Below are positions 26,514 through 36,885 of a stretch of DNA of 64,000 bases, one piece after another (the stretch's first letter is position 1; each line of letters starts with the position of its first letter). A model generated the notes under the pieces. The model saw nothing but the letters and a program-made list of their open reading frames with translations. It was not told the origin of the DNA and did no database searches. Origin of the DNA: Xanthomonas sp. F10. Lineage in GTDB: Bacteria; Pseudomonadota; Gammaproteobacteria; Xanthomonadales; Xanthomonadaceae. Where the stretch lies: assembly GCF_014206815.1 (NCBI RefSeq), contig NZ_JACHNP010000001.1:1392456-1456455 (forward strand), given 5' to 3'. The position numbers were made by a program, and so were the translations under genes.

Positions 26514-26663
26514 TTTCGTTTATGCCGGCGGCCGCGACGTCGCGCCCTCAGCCCCTTACTCGCCCATGCAAGCCGTGCAGCCCCGCGTGGCGGCATGCCT
26601 GCGCGTTTTTTGCGCTGGCCGGGCTTCCAGGCCAGCGACGGCGGCCGGCTGCGTGCGGTCTGC

Positions 26664-26669
26664 TAAAAT
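26664..26669 (+). promoter_or_regulatory. Putative -10 for the ALDH7 gene
   Basis: TAAAAT, about 70 bases before the start codon. No clear -35. Nothing else seen in 26514-26738. Confidence 0.35.
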
Positions 26670-26738
26670 TGTCGGCTGCGCGTCCCGCGTCCCCCGCCTG
26701 CGGTCGCCTTCCCTGTCGCAACGAACCCAGGAGATTCC

Positions 26739-28271
26739 ATGTCCGCTGACCTGCTCAAGGCGCTCGGCCTCGCCGCCACCAACTCCGGCACCTACCTCGG
26801 CAACGGCGAGTGGTCCAGCGCCACCGGCGCCGGCGTGCTGCAGCCGCTCAACCCGTCGAGCAACGCCATCATCGCCGAGGTCCAGGCCACCACCGAGCAG
26901 GACTACGAGACGGTGATCGCCCGCGCCCAGGCCGCGTTCAAGGTGTGGCGCACCACCCCGGCACCGCGCCGCGGCGAGGCAGTGCGGCTGTGCGGCGAGG
27001 CGCTGCGCAAGCACAAGGACGCGCTGGGCTCGCTGGTCGCGCTGGAGATGGGCAAGAGCAAGCCGGAAGGCGACGGCGAAGTGCAGGAGATGATCGACAT
27101 CGCCGATTTCGCGGTCGGCCAGAGCCGCATGCTGTACGGCTACACCCTGCACTCGGAGCGTCCGGGCCACCGCATGTACGAGCAGTACCAACCGCTGGGC
27201 CTGGTCGGCATCATCAGCGCGTTCAACTTCCCGGTCGCGGTGTGGAGCTGGAACGCGTTCCTGGCGGCGATCTGCGGCGACATCTGCATCTGGAAGCCGT
27301 CCAACAAGACCCCGCTGACCGCGATCGCGTCGATGAAGATCTGCAACGAGGCGCTGCGCGACGCCGGCTTCCCGGACATCTTCTTCCTGATCAACGATGC
27401 CGGCGTGGCCCTGTCCGAGCGCCTGGTCGAGGACACCCGCATCCCGCTGATCAGCTTCACCGGCTCCACCCAGGTCGGCCGCGTCGTCGCCGAGAAGTGC
27501 GCGCGCCGCCTGGGCCGCTGCCTGCTGGAGCTGGGCGGCAACAACGCCATCATCCTCGACGAGAGCGCCGACCTGAAGCTGGCCGTGCCCGGCATCGTGT
27601 TCGGCGCGGTCGGCACCGCCGGCCAGCGCTGCACCACCACGCGCCGGCTGATCGTGCACGAATCGATCTACGACACCGTGCTGGCGACCCTGGTCAAGGC
27701 CTACAAGCAGGTCGAAGGCAAGATCGGCGACCCCACCGACCCGGCCAACCTGATGGGCCCGCTGAACAGCCGCGGCGCGGTCGAGCAGTTCCTGGATTCC
27801 ATCGCCAAGGCCAAGGCCGCCGGCGGCACCGTCGAGACCGGCGGCACCGCGCTGGACCGTCCGGGCAACTTCGTGTTGCCGGCCATCGTCACCGGCCTGA
27901 AGAACAGCGATGAAGTGGTGCAGCACGAGACCTTCGCGCCGATCCTGTATGTGATGAAGTACAGCACCCTGGACGAGGCCATCGACATGCAGAACGGCGT
28001 GCCGCAGGGCCTGTCCTCGTCGATCTTCACCCAGAACCTGAAGGCGGCGGAGAAGTTCCTGTCCGCGGCCGGCAGCGACTGCGGCATCGCCAACGTCAAC
28101 ATCGGCACCTCCGGCGCCGAGATCGGCGGCGCCTTCGGCGGCGAGAAGGACACCGGCGGCGGCCGCGAATCCGGCTCGGACGCGTGGAAGGTGTACATGC
28201 GCCGGCAGACCAACACGATCAACTACTCCGATTCGCTGCCGCTGGCGCAGGGCATCAAGTTCGATCTGTGA
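26739..28271 (+). CDS. ALDH7-family aldehyde dehydrogenase (aminoadipate semialdehyde / piperideine-6-carboxylate dehydrogenase type)
   Basis: A 510-residue NAD(P)-dependent aldehyde dehydrogenase. Catalytic C298 is in [12 protein letters not shown] and the general base E264 in LLELGGNN; the NAD-binding FTGSTQVGR is intact. The [32 protein letters not shown] and N-terminal signatures fit the ALDH7/antiquitin group, which oxidises alpha-aminoadipate semialdehyde in lysine/pipecolate breakdown. AGGAG precedes the ATG. No lysine-degradation partner is adjacent, so the substrate is inferred from family resemblance only. Confidence 0.88.
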   Translation: MSADLLKALGLAATNSGTYLGNGEWSSATGAGVLQPLNPSSNAIIAEVQATTEQDYETVIARAQAAFKVWRTTPAPRRGEAVRLCGEALRKHKDALGSLVALEMGKSKPEGDGEVQEMIDIADFAVGQSRMLYGYTLHSERPGHRMYEQYQPLGLVGIISAFNFPVAVWSWNAFLAAICGDICIWKPSNKTPLTAIASMKICNEALRDAGFPDIFFLINDAGVALSERLVEDTRIPLISFTGSTQVGRVVAEKCARRLGRCLLELGGNNAIILDESADLKLAVPGIVFGAVGTAGQRCTTTRRLIVHESIYDTVLATLVKAYKQVEGKIGDPTDPANLMGPLNSRGAVEQFLDSIAKAKAAGGTVETGGTALDRPGNFVLPAIVTGLKNSDEVVQHETFAPILYVMKYSTLDEAIDMQNGVPQGLSSSIFTQNLKAAEKFLSAAGSDCGIANVNIGTSGAEIGGAFGGEKDTGGGRESGSDAWKVYMRRQTNTINYSDSLPLAQGIKFDL

Positions 28272-28337
28272 TGCGGTAAGTCCGGCGGCCGCGCGCTGCG
28301 GCCGCCGATCCCTTCCTTCTTGCAAGGAGCGACAGCG

Positions 28338-28619
28338 ATGAGTCAGGTGCGCGAAACCAATTCCCTCGCCGTGGTCAGCCTGGTCGCCGGCATCCTCGGC
28401 TGGACCCTGATGCCGGTGCTGGGCAGCCTCGGCGCGATCGTCACCGGGCATCTGGCGCGCGCGGAGATCCGCCGCCAGCCGCAGCGCTTCCAGGGCGACG
28501 GCCTGGCGGTGGGTGGGCTGATCCTGGGTTGGGCCGCGGTGGTGCTGGCCGTGCTAGCGGTGCTGGCCTTCGTGCTGTTCTTCGGCGGGCTGGCGTGGTT
28601 CGCCAGCACCCAGTCGTGA
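28338..28619 (+). CDS. DUF4190-like small membrane protein
   Basis: A 93-residue protein with two transmembrane stretches, residues 9-36 (AVVSLVAGILGWTLMPVLGS) and 57-88 (VGGLILGWAAVVLAVLAVL), joined by a basic loop ARAEIRRQPQRFQGDG. This layout matches the DUF4190 family. AAGGAG precedes the ATG at 28338; the upstream TTG at 28320 is less likely. The stop overlaps the next gene's GTG, so the two are translated together. Function unknown. Confidence 0.75.
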   Translation: MSQVRETNSLAVVSLVAGILGWTLMPVLGSLGAIVTGHLARAEIRRQPQRFQGDGLAVGGLILGWAAVVLAVLAVLAFVLFFGGLAWFASTQS

Positions 28620-29389
28620 GCCGGGACGCCGCCGCGCCGCGCGAGCGCTTCAGCGACCGCGTCGCCGATTACGTGCGCTATCGCCCCAGCTATCCGCCGG
28701 CCCTGCTCGACTGGGTGCACGGCGAACTGGGCGTGGCCGGCGACGCGCTGGTCGCCGACATCGGTGCCGGCACCGGGATCTCCACCCGCCTGTTCCTGCA
28801 GGCCGGGCACCCGACCCTGGCGGTGGAGCCGAACGCGGCGATGCGCGCGGCCGCCGAGCAATTGCTGCAGGACCAGCCGGGCTTCCGCGCCATCGATGGC
28901 AGCGCCGAAGCCACCACCCTGGCCGACGCCAGCGTCGACCTGATCAGCGCCGCGCAGGCCTTCCACTGGTTCGACCTGGAGGCGGTGCGCCGCGAATGGG
29001 CGCGGGTGTTGCGCCCCGGCGGCCTGGCGCTGGTCTACTGGAACTCGCGCCTGCTCGACGCCACCGCGTTCCTGGAAGGCTACGAGCAACTGCTGCTGGA
29101 GTACGGTACCGACTACAGCGCGGTGGCCGAGCGCTACCACGACGATGCCACCATGCAGCGCTGGTTCGGCACCGGCCTGCGCGGCACCGCGCAGTTTCCC
29201 AACGAACAGCGCATGGACTTCGAGGCGCTGCGCGGACGCCTGCTGTCGTCCTCCTACGCGCCGCTGCCCGGCCACCCGCGCCACGCGCCGATGCTGGAGG
29301 CGCTGCGCACGCTGTTCGACCGGCACCAGCGCGACGGCGTCGTCGCGTTCCATTACCGCACCCGCGCCTTCGCCGGGACGCTGAACTGA
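28616..29389 (+). CDS. Class I SAM-dependent methyltransferase
   Basis: A 257-residue methyltransferase of the Methyltransf_11 type. The SAM-binding motif I is [15 protein letters not shown] (46-60), the acidic end of strand 2 is VEPNAAM, and SAQAFHWFD plus [12 protein letters not shown] are the later motifs seen in the TAM/UbiE-like group. It starts with GTG overlapping the preceding stop (GTGA). Cytoplasmic. The acceptor is unknown; yeast Crg1/Tmt1-like and trans-aconitate methyltransferase-like enzymes share this pattern. Confidence 0.82.
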   Translation: MSRDAAAPRERFSDRVADYVRYRPSYPPALLDWVHGELGVAGDALVADIGAGTGISTRLFLQAGHPTLAVEPNAAMRAAAEQLLQDQPGFRAIDGSAEATTLADASVDLISAAQAFHWFDLEAVRREWARVLRPGGLALVYWNSRLLDATAFLEGYEQLLLEYGTDYSAVAERYHDDATMQRWFGTGLRGTAQFPNEQRMDFEALRGRLLSSSYAPLPGHPRHAPMLEALRTLFDRHQRDGVVAFHYRTRAFAGTLN

Positions 29390-29399
29390 GCCACACGCC

Positions 29400-30455
29400 A
29401 TGTATTCCCTCGCCCGACCGTTCCTGTTCGCCTTCGATGCCGAGCGCGCCCACGCCCTGGGCCTGCGCGCGATCGAACTGGCCTACCGCACCGGCACCAA
29501 CCCGCTGCTGGCGCGCACGATCGCGCCGATGCCCACGCGTGCCTTCGGCCTGGACTTCCCCAATCCGGTCGGACTGGCCGCGGGCCTGGACAAGAACGGC
29601 GAACACATCGATGCGCTGCTGGCGCTGGGCTTCGGTTTCGTCGAGATCGGCACGGTCACCCCGCGCGCGCAGGCCGGCAATCCGCTGCCGCGCATGTTCC
29701 GCCTGCCGCGGCAGCAGGCGGTGATCAACCGCATGGGCTTCAACAACCTGGGCGTGGACGCGCTGGTGCGCAACGTCGAGCGCGCGCGGCGCCGGCGCGG
29801 CCTGCTCGGCATCAACATCGGCAAGAACAAGGACACGCCGAACGAAGACGCCGCGTCCGATTACCTGCACTGCCTGGAGAAGGTCTATGCGCTGGCCGAC
29901 TACGTCACCGTCAACATCTCCTCGCCCAACACCGCCGGCCTGCGCGAACTGCAGGAAGAACAGGCGCTGCGGCAGCTGATCGCGCGCCTGCGCGAGGCGC
30001 AGGAAGCGCTGGCCGCGCGCCACCGCAAGCGCGTGCCGATGCTGGTCAAGGTGGCGCCGGATCTGAGCGACAGCGACATCGACGCGGCGGCGCGGGTGCT
30101 GTCGGACCTGCAGGTGGACGGCGTGATCGCCACCAATACCACGGTTGCCCGCCCCGGCCTGGAGCACGAGCCATTGGGCGCGGAAAGCGGCGGCCTGTCC
30201 GGCGCACCGCTGCTGGGCCAGTCCACCCTGGTGCTGCGCCGGCTGCGCGCGCGCCTGCCCGAACACATCCCGCTGATCGGCGTCGGCGGCATCCTGTCCG
30301 GGGCCGACGCGGTGGCGAAGATGGCCGCCGGCGCGGCGCTGGTGCAGTGCTACAGCGGGCTGGTGTTCCGCGGGCCGGAACTGATCGGCGAGTGCGTGGA
30401 GGCGATGCGCCGGCGCCGCGAAGCGCCCAGCCGCGGGGACGTGGTCGTCCCATGA
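29400..30455 (+). CDS. pyrD: Dihydroorotate dehydrogenase (quinone), class 2
   Basis: A 351-residue FMN enzyme of pyrimidine synthesis, peripherally bound to the inner membrane and passing electrons to quinone. The N-terminal helical membrane-binding extension (1-40) marks class 2. [21 protein letters not shown] and the catalytic Ser in [11 protein letters not shown] are present, and the FMN phosphate loop is [11 protein letters not shown]. It starts 10 bases after the methyltransferase and overlaps murB by four bases. Confidence 0.96.
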   Translation: MYSLARPFLFAFDAERAHALGLRAIELAYRTGTNPLLARTIAPMPTRAFGLDFPNPVGLAAGLDKNGEHIDALLALGFGFVEIGTVTPRAQAGNPLPRMFRLPRQQAVINRMGFNNLGVDALVRNVERARRRRGLLGINIGKNKDTPNEDAASDYLHCLEKVYALADYVTVNISSPNTAGLRELQEEQALRQLIARLREAQEALAARHRKRVPMLVKVAPDLSDSDIDAAARVLSDLQVDGVIATNTTVARPGLEHEPLGAESGGLSGAPLLGQSTLVLRRLRARLPEHIPLIGVGGILSGADAVAKMAAGAALVQCYSGLVFRGPELIGECVEAMRRRREAPSRGDVVVP

Positions 30456-31495
30456 GCACGACGGCCTGGTCGCTCACCGCGCAGGCGCCGCTGCAGGCGC
30501 TCAACACCTTCCACGTCGCCGCGCAGGCGCCGTGGCTGCTGCAGATCTTCGCGCCCGAGGCGCTGCCCGAGGCGCTGCTGGCGCCGGAACTGGCCGGCGC
30601 TGCGCTGCTGCCGCTGGGCAGCGGCAGCAACATGCTGTTCGCCGGCGATGCGCCCGGGGTGGTGTTGTGCTTCGCCAACCGCAGCATCGACACCCTGGAG
30701 CACCGCGCCGACTACGCCATCGTCCGTGCCGGCGCCGGCGTGGGCTGGCACGAACTGGTGATGTGGTCGCTGGCGCAGGGCCTGTCCGGCCTGGAGAACC
30801 TGGCGCTGATCCCGGGCACGGTCGGCGCCGCACCGATCCAGAACATCGGCGCCTATGGCGCGCAGATGGGCGAGTTCGTGCACGTGGTCGAAGCCTACGA
30901 CCGTGCCGATGCGCGCTTCGTGCGGCTGGACGCGGCCGCCTGCGAGTTCGGCTACCGCGACAGCCTGTTCAAGCGCCAGCCCGACCGCTACCTGATCGCC
31001 GCGGTGGAGTTCAACCTGCCGCGGTTGCACGCGCTGCGCCTGGACTACGCCGGCATCGGCGAGGAACTGCAGGCGATGGGCATCGCCACGCCCGGCGCGC
31101 CGGACGTGGCCCAGGCGGTGATCAACATCCGCCGGCGCAAACTGCCCGACCCGGACGTGCTCGGCAACGCCGGCAGCTTCTTCAAGAACCCGTTGCTGCC
31201 GCTGGAACAGGCATTGGCATTGCAGCACGAGTTCCCGGCATTGCCGGTATTCCCGGGCGAGGACGACAGCCAGCGCAAGCTGTCGGCAGCCTGGCTGATC
31301 GAGGCCTGCGGCTGGAAGGGCTACCGCGACGGCGACGCCGGCGTGTCCGCCGCGCATGCGCTGGTGCTGGTCAACCATGGCCAGGCTAGCGGCGCCGAGC
31401 TGCTCGACCTGGCGCGGCGCATCACCGCCTCGGTGCGCGAGCGCTTCGGCGTCATCCTGGAGCCGGAACCGCGCATCGTCGGCGCGCAGTGGTAA
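30452..31495 (+). CDS. murB: UDP-N-acetylenolpyruvoylglucosamine reductase MurB (type I)
   Basis: A 347-residue FAD/NADPH enzyme making UDP-MurNAc for peptidoglycan. The FAD-binding [10 protein letters not shown] and the [15 protein letters not shown] segment are intact. The catalytic Ser is in YRDSLFK, GSFFKNP follows, and the catalytic Glu is in LEPEPRIVG at the C-terminus. The YGA-containing long loop marks type I. ATGA overlap with pyrD. Confidence 0.96.
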   Translation: MSTTAWSLTAQAPLQALNTFHVAAQAPWLLQIFAPEALPEALLAPELAGAALLPLGSGSNMLFAGDAPGVVLCFANRSIDTLEHRADYAIVRAGAGVGWHELVMWSLAQGLSGLENLALIPGTVGAAPIQNIGAYGAQMGEFVHVVEAYDRADARFVRLDAAACEFGYRDSLFKRQPDRYLIAAVEFNLPRLHALRLDYAGIGEELQAMGIATPGAPDVAQAVINIRRRKLPDPDVLGNAGSFFKNPLLPLEQALALQHEFPALPVFPGEDDSQRKLSAAWLIEACGWKGYRDGDAGVSAAHALVLVNHGQASGAELLDLARRITASVRERFGVILEPEPRIVGAQW

Positions 31496-32397
31496 GCGCG
31501 CCCACGCCGCTGCGCGCGGCGCTGCTGATGCTGGCCAGTACGATGGCCTTCGGGCTGATGGTGGTGGCGATCCGGCTGGCCTCGGCACACCTGTCCACGC
31601 TGCAGATCGCCTTCTTCCGCAACCTGTTCGGCCTGCTGTTCCTGCTGCCGATGCTGCTGCGCCCGGGCCGGCCGCTGCCGCGCACCGCGCAACTGCCGCG
31701 CTACCTGCTGCGCACCGCGATCGGCCTGGTGTCGATGCTGGCCGGGTTCTGGGCGATCGGCCACCTGCCGCTGTCGCAGGCGATCGCCCTGTCCTACTCC
31801 ACCCCGCTGTTCGCGACCCTGGCCGCGGCCCTGTGGCTGGGCGAGACGGTGCGCCTGCGGCGCTGGCTGGCGGTGCTGTGCGGCTTCGCCGGGGTGCTGC
31901 TGATCGTGCGCCCCGGCGTCGCCGCGTTCAGTCCCGGCACGCTGGTGGCGGTGCTGGCCGCGGTGATGAGCGCGCTGGTCGCGATCCAGATCAAGCAACT
32001 GGCGCGGGTGGACGACGCCAACACGGTGGTGTTCTACACCTATGCGTTCTGGGTACCGATGTCGTTGCTGCCGGCGCTGTTCGTGTGGCGCTGGCCGCAG
32101 GGCATCGACTGGCTGTGGCTGCTGGCAACCGGCCTGTTCGGCACGCTCGGCCAGTTGCTGTGGACGCACGCGCTGCGGCTCGGCGAGGTCTCCGCGCTGA
32201 CCCCGATCAGCTTCACCCAACTGCCGCTGGTGGCGCTGTTCGGCTGGTGGCTGTTCGACGAGACCCCGGACGGCGGCACCGTGCTGGGCGCGCTGGTGAT
32301 CCTGAGCGCCAACGCCTATATCGCCCACCGCGAGGCCGTGCTGGCACGGCGTGCAGTGCGCGCCGGCGCCGGCACCCCGCCGACGCTGGACGCCTGA
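31489..32397 (+). CDS. EamA/DMT-superfamily membrane transporter
   Basis: A 302-residue drug/metabolite transporter with about ten transmembrane helices in two EamA repeats (15-145 and 155-290). [25 protein letters not shown] and [20 protein letters not shown] are the paired repeat signatures, each ending in the typical E/D. It probably starts at the GTG at 31489, overlapping the murB stop. Substrate unknown; such proteins often export metabolites or amino acids. Confidence 0.85.
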   Translation: MVSAPTPLRAALLMLASTMAFGLMVVAIRLASAHLSTLQIAFFRNLFGLLFLLPMLLRPGRPLPRTAQLPRYLLRTAIGLVSMLAGFWAIGHLPLSQAIALSYSTPLFATLAAALWLGETVRLRRWLAVLCGFAGVLLIVRPGVAAFSPGTLVAVLAAVMSALVAIQIKQLARVDDANTVVFYTYAFWVPMSLLPALFVWRWPQGIDWLWLLATGLFGTLGQLLWTHALRLGEVSALTPISFTQLPLVALFGWWLFDETPDGGTVLGALVILSANAYIAHREAVLARRAVRAGAGTPPTLDA

Positions 32398-32528
32398 GCA
32401 CCGCGCATGACGCCGCGCCACGCTCCGGCGTCGTGGCAGTCGCCGGCACGGCCGCCGCGCGCGGTCGCTGCACGCGGCCGATGCCGCTACCATCCTCGCG
32501 CACGCGCAACCACGGCAGGCGACGCACG

Positions 32529-33218
32529 ATGAAGACCATCGGCATGATCGGCGGCATGAGCTGGGAATCCACCCTGCCCTACTACCGGCACATCAACGAG
32601 ACGGTCCGCGCACACCTGGGCGGGCTGCACTCGGCCAGGATCCTGCTGCACAGCGTGGACTTCCACGAGATCGCGCAGTACCAGCGCGACGGCGACTGGG
32701 ATGCGGCCGGCGCCGCCCTGGCGGCGTCGGCGCGCGCGCTGCAGGCCGGCGGCGCCGATTTCCTGGTGCTGTGCACCAACACCATGCACTGCGTCGCCAA
32801 CGCGATCGCCGCCGCGGTCCCGCTGCCGCTGCTGCATATCGCCGACGCCACCGCCGATGCGCTGCAGGCCGCCGGCATCGCCCGCGTCGGCCTGCTCGGC
32901 ACCCGCTTCACCATGGAACAGGCGTTCTACCGCGAACGGCTGCAGCGGCGCGGCTTCGAGGTGCTGATCCCGGACGCGCCGGCGCGCGAGGACGTGCACC
33001 GCATCATCTACGAAGAGCTGTGCCAGGGCCTGGTGCTTGCGCCGTCGCGGCTGCGCTACCAGGAGGTGATCGCGGCGCTGCAGGCGCAGGGCGCGGAGGC
33101 GGTGATCCTGGGCTGTACCGAGATTTCCCTGCTGATCGGCCCCACCGACGCGGCGATGCCGCTGTTCGACACGACCGCACTGCATGCGCGCGCCGCCGCG
33201 CTGCACAGCCTGGCCTAG
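32529..33218 (+). CDS. Aspartate/glutamate racemase family protein (YgeA-like)
   Basis: A 229-residue two-domain racemase. The two catalytic cysteines are C82 in LCTNTMH and C196 in GCTEISLL, and GMIGGMSWEST is the N-terminal family signature. This matches the broad-substrate amino-acid racemase YgeA/RacD rather than MurI. D-amino acids could feed peptidoglycan or signalling; the true substrate is not readable from sequence. Preceded by a 131-base gap and followed after two bases by the TPM-domain gene. Confidence 0.87.
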   Translation: MKTIGMIGGMSWESTLPYYRHINETVRAHLGGLHSARILLHSVDFHEIAQYQRDGDWDAAGAALAASARALQAGGADFLVLCTNTMHCVANAIAAAVPLPLLHIADATADALQAAGIARVGLLGTRFTMEQAFYRERLQRRGFEVLIPDAPAREDVHRIIYEELCQGLVLAPSRLRYQEVIAALQAQGAEAVILGCTEISLLIGPTDAAMPLFDTTALHARAAALHSLA

Positions 33219-33220
33219 CG

Positions 33221-34387
33221 ATGCGCAATCAGCCCCCTGCCCTTGTCCCGCACCGCGATGTCGACGCTGCGCGCGCGTGGGCGCCGTTCCGGCGCGGCGC
33301 CCTGCTGGTCCTGGCCCTGCTGCTGTGGCCGGCGCTCGGCCGCTGCGCCGTCGCCATTCCGCCGTACACGCCGAACGTGGTCGATCCCGCCGGCACCCTC
33401 AGCGCGGACGACACCCAGCGGATCAACGCGGCACTGCAGCGCCTGCGCGAGCGCCAGCACATCTGGGGCGCGGTCTACATCGTGCCGTCGCTGCAGGACG
33501 AGCCGATCGAGCGCCTGGCCGAACGCGCCTTCCGCACCTGGCAGCTTGGCCAGAAAGGGACGGACAACGGCCTGTTGCTGGTGCTGGCGATGCAGGACCG
33601 GCGTTCGCGCTTCGAAGTGGGCTACGGGCTGGAAGGCGTGCTGCCCGACGTGGTCGCCCGGCACGCGCTGGACGACTACCTGGCGCCGCGCCTGCGTCAG
33701 GGCGACACCGCCGACGCGATCGTCGCCGCGTTCGACTTCATGGGCCGCGCCGCCACGCAGGATCCCGAGGCCGTCGCCGAACTGGCGCAACCGGCCGACG
33801 ACGGCATGCACTGGCGGCGCGGCGCCATCGCCTGGGCGGGCCTGCTGGTGCTGATCTGGCTGCTGCTGCCGCTGCGCAGTGCCTGGACCGGCGTCCTGCG
33901 CAGGCGTCTGCTGCGACGGCACCCGCGCCTGTCGGCCCAGCCCGAGGAACTGGTCCAGGACACCGCAGGTGGCGGTTTCTGGGCGTGGTTCATTCGCCTG
34001 TTCCTCAGCGCCAACCCCGGCATCTTCGTGATACTGCTGTCGGCCAGGTCGATGACGATGACGGTGATCTTCCTGGCGCTGGAACTGCTGATCCTGGTAC
34101 TGACCCTGGTCATCGCCGCGCAGCGCTATCGCTCGCCGCAGCGCTACAGCCGCTTCCTGCGGGCGCTCACGCGGCGGCGCAATGCACTGATCCGCAAGGG
34201 CCATATCGCCGAGACCGCGCCCGGGGTGTTCGCCTACACCGCCAGCTACTACGCCCATCAGGCCGCCAGGGAACGCGCCGCGGCCGAGTCCGCAGGATCG
34301 TCCTCGTCCTCCTCCTCGTCCTCCAGCAGTAGCTCGTCCTCCGGCGGCGGCAGCTCCGGTGGCGGCGGCGCGAGTTCGAGCTGGTAG
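33221..34387 (+). CDS. TPM-domain (YgcG-type) membrane protein with Ser/Gly tail
   Basis: A 388-residue protein. Residues 24-44 are a signal anchor. The TPM phosphatase-like domain spans about 45-175 (VVDPAGTLSADDTQRIN, FRTWQLGQKGTDNGLLLVLAMQDRRSRFEVGYGLEG). Two hydrophobic regions follow (204-222 and 275-312). The tail from about 358 is almost all Ser, then Gly/Ser, with a final Trp, encoded by mixed Ser codons. Such tails are seen in YgcG-like proteins. Likely an inner-membrane protein with a periplasmic TPM domain, linked in other systems to photosystem or respiratory complex upkeep; role here unknown. Confidence 0.82.
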   Translation: MRNQPPALVPHRDVDAARAWAPFRRGALLVLALLLWPALGRCAVAIPPYTPNVVDPAGTLSADDTQRINAALQRLRERQHIWGAVYIVPSLQDEPIERLAERAFRTWQLGQKGTDNGLLLVLAMQDRRSRFEVGYGLEGVLPDVVARHALDDYLAPRLRQGDTADAIVAAFDFMGRAATQDPEAVAELAQPADDGMHWRRGAIAWAGLLVLIWLLLPLRSAWTGVLRRRLLRRHPRLSAQPEELVQDTAGGGFWAWFIRLFLSANPGIFVILLSARSMTMTVIFLALELLILVLTLVIAAQRYRSPQRYSRFLRALTRRRNALIRKGHIAETAPGVFAYTASYYAHQAARERAAAESAGSSSSSSSSSSSSSSSGGGSSGGGGASSSW

Positions 34388-34451
34388 GCGGCGGGCGGCG
34401 CGTTAGCGCCCCGCATCCTCAGGCGACCGGCGACACGACTGGCGCCGGGGA

Positions 34452-34901
34452 TCAGTCGGCGGATCCGGCGTTGGCGATCATGCGCTCGAGCAAGCCGAGC
34501 AGCAGTTGCTGCTCCTCCGGCTGCAGGCCGGCGCAGACCTGCTGGTCGACGCCGCGCAAGGCCTCGCGGCCAGGTTCCAGCAGCGCGAGTGCCTGGTCGG
34601 TCAGGGAGATCGCCGCGCTGCGCTTGTCCGCGGCCGCGCGTTCGCGCTTGATCAGTCCGTCGCGCTCCATGCGCGCGAGCAACTGCGCCATGCTCGGCTG
34701 TTCGACGCCGGCCATTCGGGCCAGTTCGCCCTGCGTGCGCTGCTCGCCGTGCTTCAACGCCACCAGCACCGGGAGCTGCGCCGCAGTGATGCCGGCCAGG
34801 CGCAGCCGCTCGTCGCTCAGCTTGAGCAGCAGGCGCGCCAGGCGACCGACCACCAACGTCGGCATGGCATGCGGCGTCCACTCGGCAGGCGCGTCAGGCA
34901 T
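34452..34901 (-). CDS. MarR-family transcriptional regulator
   Basis: A 149-residue winged-helix regulator: dimer helices at both ends, HTH about 52-75 (TQGELARMAGVEQPSMAQLLARME) and the wing DGLIKRERAAADKRSAAISLT. It is divergent from the flavin monooxygenase, and the 35-base gap between them holds a perfect 14-bp palindrome, so it most likely represses both genes until a small aromatic or phenolic ligand binds. The start at 34901 puts the palindrome two bases upstream. Confidence 0.88.
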   Translation of the reverse strand: MPDAPAEWTPHAMPTLVVGRLARLLLKLSDERLRLAGITAAQLPVLVALKHGEQRTQGELARMAGVEQPSMAQLLARMERDGLIKRERAAADKRSAAISLTDQALALLEPGREALRGVDQQVCAGLQPEEQQLLLGLLERMIANAGSAD

Positions 34902-34903
34902 TG

Positions 34904-34917
34904 CATAGGATCCTATG
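34904..34917. promoter_or_regulatory. Putative MarR operator
   Basis: CATAGGATCCTATG, a perfect palindrome exactly in the gap between the divergent marR-like and monooxygenase genes. TATCTATAA next to it (34918-34926) may be the -10 of the monooxygenase gene. Confidence 0.7.
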
Positions 34918-34936
34918 TATCTATAAGGTGGCGTCC

Positions 34937-36067
34937 ATGCGCAGCCCCACTCCAACCCGCTCAACCCAACCCAGCGTCGCGATCGTCGGTGGCGGCCCCG
35001 CCGGACTCACGGCTGCGGCCATCTTAAACCGCCATCGTTGGGCGGTCTCGGTGTTCGAAGGCGACGCCTCGCTGGAGGCGCGCGACCAAGGCGGCACGCT
35101 CGACCTGCACCCGGAAGATGGCCAGTTGGCCCTGCACAAGGCCGGGCTGCTGGAGCGGTTCAAGGCGATTGCGCGCTACGAGGACCAGGAACAGCGATCG
35201 TTGGACCACGCCACCGGTGCCGTCCTGCGCGAGGAAGTGCCGCTTCCGGGAACCGGCGATCGCCCGGAGATCGACCGCCTCGTGTTGCGCCGACTCCTGC
35301 TGGAAGCGACCGATGGCACCGCCATCCGCTGGGACAGCAAGGTGACCGACGTGATCGGCAACCGCACCGGGGGCTACCGCTTGCAGTTGCAAGACGGCCT
35401 CACGCCCGCCTTCGACATCGTGATCGGCGCAGACGGCGCCTGGTCGCGCGTGCGCAGCGCAGTGACCCCGGTGGTCCCGGCGTACACCGGCGTGACCTTC
35501 GTCGAACTGTGGCTGTCCGAGGTGGATACCCGGCATCCGCAAAGCGCCGCGCTGGTCGGGCACGGCACGATGTTCGCGCTGCACGGCCCCACCGGCATCA
35601 TCGCGCAACGCAACGGCGGCGGGACGATTCGCGTCTATGCCGCCTTCCGCACCGGCCCCGAACACGGCGATTGGCCGGACACCGCCTTGCAGGGCATCGA
35701 CAAGCCCGCCCTGCTGGCGCGCTTCGATGGCTGGTCGGCGACGTTGCGGCGACTGATCGCCGATGCGGACCGCATCGCCGCCATGCGCCCGATCGTGGCC
35801 TTGCCGCCGGGACTGCGCTGGCCGCACCGCAGCGGGTTGGCGCTGGTCGGCGATGCGGCGCATGTCATGCCGCCGCTGGGGGTCGGCGTCAACCTGGCCA
35901 TGCTCGACGCCGCCGAGCTCGCCGAAGCCCTGGTCGGCGCCGCGGACTGGCGCGACGCGATGCAACGCTGGGAAGTGGCGATGCTCGACCGTGCCGCCGG
36001 GTTCGCCTCGCTGTGCCGCGACGGGTTTGCCGAGATGTTCCCCGACGCAGCGCCCCCGGGCGCGTGA
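34937..36067 (+). CDS. FAD-dependent monooxygenase, TetX-like class A
   Basis: A 376-residue flavoprotein monooxygenase. The Rossmann GGGPAGL motif is at residues 18-24, and the second FAD motif GDAAHVMPPLGVGVNLAMLDA begins at 305. The overall pattern (ARDQGGTLDLHPEDGQLAL, DRLVLRRLLLEA) resembles the TetX/tetracycline-destructase-like branch of class A enzymes. AAGGTGG precedes the ATG at 34937; an earlier ATG would read through the operator. It is controlled by the divergent MarR-type gene. Drug modification is possible but only inferred; most members act on aromatic metabolites. Confidence 0.83.
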   Translation: MRSPTPTRSTQPSVAIVGGGPAGLTAAAILNRHRWAVSVFEGDASLEARDQGGTLDLHPEDGQLALHKAGLLERFKAIARYEDQEQRSLDHATGAVLREEVPLPGTGDRPEIDRLVLRRLLLEATDGTAIRWDSKVTDVIGNRTGGYRLQLQDGLTPAFDIVIGADGAWSRVRSAVTPVVPAYTGVTFVELWLSEVDTRHPQSAALVGHGTMFALHGPTGIIAQRNGGGTIRVYAAFRTGPEHGDWPDTALQGIDKPALLARFDGWSATLRRLIADADRIAAMRPIVALPPGLRWPHRSGLALVGDAAHVMPPLGVGVNLAMLDAAELAEALVGAADWRDAMQRWEVAMLDRAAGFASLCRDGFAEMFPDAAPPGA

Positions 36068-36174
36068 GTGCCACGCCTTGCGGCTGCTTGGCGCGCGCGC
36101 CAAGCGACGCGCAGCCCGCGGTGTCCGGCGGTGCGACGCCATGGGTCACAGCGCCGCGATCGCGCTGCCGCGCG

Positions 36175-36885
36175 TCAGCTCGCCAGCCGCCGTGCGCGCC
36201 AGCGCGGGCGGCGCTCGCCGCGGAACAGCAGCAGGTACAGCCCCACCACCCACACCAGCGCCGCGCTCCAGCCGCCGAGGATGTCCGAGGGGTAATGCAC
36301 GCCCAGGTACACCCGCGACACCCCGACCAGCAGGGTGAAGCTGCCGGCCAGCCACAGCACCGGCCAGCGCCAGCGGGTGCGCCAGCTCAGCGCGATCAGC
36401 ACCGCCGCCAGGGTCATCGAGCCCATCGCGTGGCCGCTGGGGAAACTGAAGGTGTGGTGCTCCGGCGCGATCGACTCCCACAGGCTGGGCCGGTCGCGCT
36501 GGAAGAACTGCTTGGCGCCCATGTTCAGCAGCGCCGAACCGATGAAGGACAGCGCCGCGAACAGCGCCTCGCGCCAACGGCGCAGGCCCAGCAGTACCAG
36601 CACGATCAGCGTGTCCAGCGGGATCACGCCGTACTGGTAGCCGGCATCGGTGACCACGGTGAAGAACCGGTCCCAGCCGGGGCTGGTCAGGCCGCGCATG
36701 CTCCACAACAGCGGCTCGTCGAAGTAGAGGTCTTCCAGCGCATGCACTTCGTCGGCCAGGGCCACGAACACGCCCAACGGCAGCAGCACCCCGGCGAACA
36801 GCAGGATCACGCGCCAGGCATTGCGCCGCAGCCAGCGGCGCAGTCCGGCCGCCTCGGCGGCGGACTCACCCGGTGCGGCGGACAT
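36175..36885 (-). CDS. PAP2-family phosphatase
   Basis: A 236-residue inner-membrane phosphatase with six hydrophobic helices. All three catalytic motifs are present: KQFFQRDRP (125-133), PSGH (149-152) and [12 protein letters not shown] (190-201). Members dephosphorylate undecaprenyl diphosphate, phosphatidic acid or phosphatidylglycerophosphate. It overlaps the end of ispG by 20 bases and so is cotranscribed with an isoprenoid gene, which fits a role in recycling undecaprenyl diphosphate. The exact substrate is unproven. Confidence 0.87.
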   Translation of the reverse strand: MSAAPGESAAEAAGLRRWLRRNAWRVILLFAGVLLPLGVFVALADEVHALEDLYFDEPLLWSMRGLTSPGWDRFFTVVTDAGYQYGVIPLDTLIVLVLLGLRRWREALFAALSFIGSALLNMGAKQFFQRDRPSLWESIAPEHHTFSFPSGHAMGSMTLAAVLIALSWRTRWRWPVLWLAGSFTLLVGVSRVYLGVHYPSDILGGWSAALVWVVGLYLLLFRGERRPRWRARRLAS

